Positions 5,937 through 7,979 of a stretch of 7,979 nt of DNA are shown here, in pieces. Made by a program: the position numbers and the translations under genes. The stretch is from the NCBI GenBank assembly GCA_016931365.1, contig JAFGEY010000094.1, forward strand, positions 1-7,979, given 5' to 3'. Under the pieces are notes generated by a model that made no database searches, was not told the DNA's origin, and worked only from the letters and a program-made list of their open reading frames with translations. Position 1 is the stretch's first letter; every line of letters starts with the position of its first letter. The DNA comes from Anaerolineae bacterium. GTDB taxonomy: Bacteria > Chloroflexota > Anaerolineae > JAFGEY01.

Positions 5937-5965
5937 ATTATAGCGCGTTTGCAGTTGTGAGGCAA
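5937..5965 (-). promoter_or_regulatory. Sigma70-type promoter of the ridA / PLP-enzyme operon
   Basis: On the minus strand TTGCCT (5965-5960) is followed after 17 bases by a perfect TATAAT (5942-5937). Transcription would start near 5930, giving a leader of about 40 bases to the ridA ATG. The promoter lies wholly between the lipoprotein stop (6001) and ridA, so the operon need not depend on upstream transcription. Confidence 0.7.
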
Positions 5966-6000
5966 TGACAAAATGGAGATGGCACACGACCCGCAATACC

Positions 6001-7890
6001 TCACGGGCGACCACCACCGGGACGCGTTCTGCCACCGCCGCCGGGGAAACCGCCCCCCGTGCCGCCAGTGACCATGCTTGAAATCGTCAAGCTGGTTACT
6101 GGCGCGCCGGCCGTGTACGTGCCGCCGGAGTATAGGCTATCGGTCACTGTGCCGGTTGAACTACCGCCAGAGTAAACCACATAGGTCGAACCATTTTTTA
6201 GTTCGGGCGAGGATAACAGGACTGACTGATATGCCTTTGTCGGTACAAAGGTGAGAATGTCTTCGCCGTCTTTAGTTTCAATGTGAACCAGCGTACCGGC
6301 AGCCTGCGGCGATGTGAAATTGTGCATCACTGAATACTGGGTTGATGACATACTGGGGGCTTGCGCCATACCGGAACTGCCCACCGCAACAAGAAAACCG
6401 CCGGTGATGTTAAACGTACCCATATAATCCAGGGGGCCGTTGCCGTTGCTTGTCGGCCCGTTAATAATCACCACCCCGGCGGTCATATCCATTGGGCCAT
6501 TGGAGTCGATACCGTCGCCCACAGCATCCACTGCGACATATCCACCATGAATATAAAGGTGATAATTGCCGGATATGGCGAACTCATTTTGTCCCGGACG
6601 CCCGTTTAGTGCAGAGCTGTCAACGCCACCGGCGGTGTTTATCCCGTCATCGCTGGCGACAATGCGGATACTGCCGTCATTGATAGTAATGGTCGCACTT
6701 TCGATGCCCTCATAGGATTGGGTAATGTTTATATCTCCGCCGTTGATTTCCAGGGTAGAATCTGAATGGATGCCATCATCTCCGGAGGTGAGCAAAATAT
6801 CTCCGCCGTCAATCGTTATGCTGGTATTGGAGTGGACAGCATCATCAGAAGAATCTATGGTGATCGTGCCGCCCGTGATGGTTACATCAACGCCAGCCTT
6901 TAATCCTTTGGCGCTGTCGGCGGTGTTATTCTCCGTACCCCAATTGCCCCAACTGGCTTTGCTGCTTCCGTTGACGCTGCCGCCGCCTGAGGATATGGCG
7001 ATATCACCGCCGCTGATCATCAGCCTGGTTTCGGCCTGAATGCCGTCCATTCCAGCCGTGATATTCAATGTACCGCCCTCGATGAGAATATAGCCCTTTT
7101 CTGCGTCCTCATCGTTATTGGACTGCAATCCGTCGCCGCCTGCGTTTACGGTGATCGTCCCATCCTTGACGGCAATATAATTCCTGCCCTTGATACCATC
7201 GTTCACAGCGTTGACGGTGATGTTGCCGCCCGTAATCTTGAGGTTGTCCTTGCTGGCGATGCCGTTGTTATAGTTTGCATTGACGATGAGCGAGCCGGTG
7301 CCGTTTATGGTGAGGTCGTCGTTGCTGAAAATCGCGGCGTTGGGCTCATCCGATTCTGGGTTCTCCAAGATATAAGAAGCCCCGTCGGTGACAGCATTTT
7401 CAGTGCCGTCTGCCAAGGTAATCACCGTTTTTTCCGCATTGAGCATATAGATGGGCGCACTGGTGGAGCAGGCGATGTTTGCCCCATTCAAGATGAGCAC
7501 GACAGTTTCTTTGTCTTGTGTATCGATGATGATCTGTCCGTCATCCAGGATGCCGCTGATGCTGTACACGCCAGCAGAGGTGATGGTGATGACGCTGTCG
7601 TTCACCGTGGCGTTGCTGCCATCCAGGGTGATCGAATTGCCTTCCAGCTTGATGTAGGATATATCGGAACCGGTGGTGTTAGAATCCAGATCGTCACTAT
7701 CGTATTCCACGGCAATTGTGCCGAGTGTAACCTCCGGGTCGGTGCTTGTACTCACCACCGTGCTGGACTCTTTTACCGGCTGAGTACCAAATGCGACAGC
7801 AGTGGATTCAATTGTTTTGCCAGAGCAGGCAATGAGGGTAATGCTAAGAGCTAACGCCCATAATAAAGCAATGAATTTTTTCATAGTCAT
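6001..7890 (-). CDS. Cthe_2159-family carbohydrate-binding beta-helix lipoprotein
   Basis: A 629-residue exported protein. It starts with a lipoprotein signal (MKKF, a hydrophobic run, LIAC) with the lipidated Cys at residue 22, then a Ser/Thr-rich linker. The body, about residues 75-480, is a run of imperfect units of about 20 residues with the pattern DGI-S---I-I-GG-I-I, for example SGDDGIHSDSTLEINGGDI and ASDDGINTAGG. This is typical of the right-handed parallel beta-helix family whose founder is a cellulose/polygalacturonate-binding protein of Clostridium thermocellum. A beta-sandwich-like region and a Gly/Pro/Arg-rich tail (GGGFPGGGGRTRPGGGRP) end it. It probably sits on the outer face of the membrane and binds polysaccharide; enzymatic activity is not shown. 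ATG ACT ATG offers starts at 7890 and 7884; neither has a clear ribosome site. A stop immediately precedes the first. Intermediate base composition hints at transfer. No hairpin terminator is visible after its stop. Confidence 0.88.
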   Translation of the reverse strand: MTMKKFIALLWALALSITLIACSGKTIESTAVAFGTQPVKESSTVVSTSTDPEVTLGTIAVEYDSDDLDSNTTGSDISYIKLEGNSITLDGSNATVNDSVITITSAGVYSISGILDDGQIIIDTQDKETVVLILNGANIACSTSAPIYMLNAEKTVITLADGTENAVTDGASYILENPESDEPNAAIFSNDDLTINGTGSLIVNANYNNGIASKDNLKITGGNITVNAVNDGIKGRNYIAVKDGTITVNAGGDGLQSNNDEDAEKGYILIEGGTLNITAGMDGIQAETRLMISGGDIAISSGGGSVNGSSKASWGNWGTENNTADSAKGLKAGVDVTITGGTITIDSSDDAVHSNTSITIDGGDILLTSGDDGIHSDSTLEINGGDINITQSYEGIESATITINDGSIRIVASDDGINTAGGVDSSALNGRPGQNEFAISGNYHLYIHGGYVAVDAVGDGIDSNGPMDMTAGVVIINGPTSNGNGPLDYMGTFNITGGFLVAVGSSGMAQAPSMSSTQYSVMHNFTSPQAAGTLVHIETKDGEDILTFVPTKAYQSVLLSSPELKNGSTYVVYSGGSSTGTVTDSLYSGGTYTAGAPVTSLTISSMVTGGTGGGFPGGGGRTRPGGGRP

Positions 7891-7920
7891 TTAATACATC
7901 GTAAATTAAGTTCTTGACAA
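7891..7920 (-). promoter_or_regulatory. Possible promoter of the lipoprotein gene
   Basis: On the minus strand TTGTCA (7920-7915) and TATTAA (7896-7891) are separated by 18 bases. A start 6-7 bases past the -10 would fall at the second ATG (7884), giving a leaderless or nearly leaderless mRNA. This agrees with the absence of a ribosome site. The spacing and the -10 are not ideal. Confidence 0.4.
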
Positions 7921-7941
7921 ATCCTGCCAGATATGGATAAT
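7914..7941 (+). promoter_or_regulatory. Possible plus-strand promoter for the truncated right-edge gene
   Basis: A consensus TTGACA (7914-7919) is followed after 16 bases by GATAAT (7936-7941). The predicted start, about 7 bases on, is the ATG at 7948, so the transcript could be leaderless. Its -35 overlaps the minus-strand -35 of the lipoprotein gene almost completely. Confidence 0.45.
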
Positions 7942-7949
7942 GGCAGGAT
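7921..7949. repeat. Perfect 9-bp inverted repeat at the right-edge promoter and start codon
   Basis: ATCCTGCCA (7921-7929) and TGGCAGGAT (7941-7949) are exact reverse complements with an 11-base spacer. The dyad spans the promoter spacer, the -10 box and the first two bases of the ATG. It could be an operator, a 5' RNA hairpin masking the start, or part of a transposon end. Confidence 0.65.
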
Positions 7950-7979
7950 GAAAAAACAACATGTAAAACTCAGTGAAAA
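7948..7979 (+). CDS. Truncated N-terminus, possibly an IS630-type transposase (3' partial)
   Basis: An ATG frame stays open to the window edge and encodes MKKQHVKLSE. This resembles, from memory, the opening of IS630-family transposases and related helix-turn-helix proteins (MKK..VKL/T-E). Ten residues cannot prove it. No ribosome site is present; a promoter placed to start transcription on the ATG supports a real, leaderless gene. If it is a transposase, the element's left end lies in 7891-7947. Confidence 0.3.
   Translation, partial: MKKQHVKLSE

Noticed and set aside
5892..6035. Longer N-terminus for ridA, extending to 6035
   Set aside because: The extension covers the TATAAT promoter and the AAGGAG site and is unlike RidA proteins, which start at MHKA here.
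6700..7300. Tandem-repeat-like DNA in the lipoprotein gene as a CRISPR or microsatellite array
   Set aside because: The similarity is at protein level (beta-helix units of about 20 residues). DNA copies are diverged and there are no constant repeats with unique spacers.

Overview
The window reads as bacterial DNA from a moderately high-GC genome. It carries one clearly different, AT-richer gene (the ABC exporter) and one gene of intermediate composition (the surface lipoprotein). As a hand count of single 60-base lines, the exporter has 23/60 G+C at 3601-3660, the PLP-enzyme gene has 40/60 at 4741-4800, and the lipoprotein gene has 30/60 at 6841-6900. A GAF-PP2C phosphatase next to a MASE3 histidine kinase, together with this GC level and style of residues, would fit Chloroflexota (Anaerolineae-like). 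That is an inference from general familiarity, not a result. The exporter and the lipoprotein look more like Firmicutes (Clostridia-type) genes, so the window is plausibly a mosaic with horizontally acquired pieces.

Layout. Bases 3-863 (+) hold the 3' part of a GAF/SpoIIE-type PP2C serine/threonine phosphatase. It is followed closely by a membrane histidine kinase with a MASE3 sensor (895-2436, +). The kinase runs tail-to-tail into an ABC exporter half-transporter (4161-2425, -), and the two genes overlap by 12 bases at a sharp composition break. Bases 4162-4451 are non-coding. They hold a good sigma70-type promoter for the exporter and a leader of about 220 bases with two strong GC-rich hairpins. 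The hairpin arms are near-copies of one another and can re-pair, and the second hairpin is followed by a U-rich run, as in an attenuator. Next comes a two-gene minus-strand operon with its own near-consensus promoter: a RidA imine deaminase (5891-5505) and a fold-type III PLP enzyme of the D-serine dehydratase / D-threonine aldolase family (5501-4452). Further right is a long minus-strand lipoprotein gene of the Cthe_2159 carbohydrate-binding beta-helix family (7890-6001). At the right edge is a divergent intergenic region. It has overlapping back-to-back promoters and a perfect 9-bp inverted repeat that reaches the first codon of a truncated plus-strand gene, which may be an IS630-type transposase.

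How the genes may work together. The RidA/PLP-enzyme pair makes direct biochemical sense: a D-serine dehydratase releases 2-aminoacrylate, the substrate RidA removes. The phosphatase and kinase look like a signalling pair, but no response regulator or anti-sigma partner is visible. The exporter and the lipoprotein have no obvious functional tie to their neighbours.

The most interesting unexplained structures are the switch-like leader of the exporter, a perfect 12-bp inverted repeat inside the PLP-enzyme gene, a bipartite motif shared by the leaders of the exporter and of the RidA operon, and the composition junction at the kinase 3' end.
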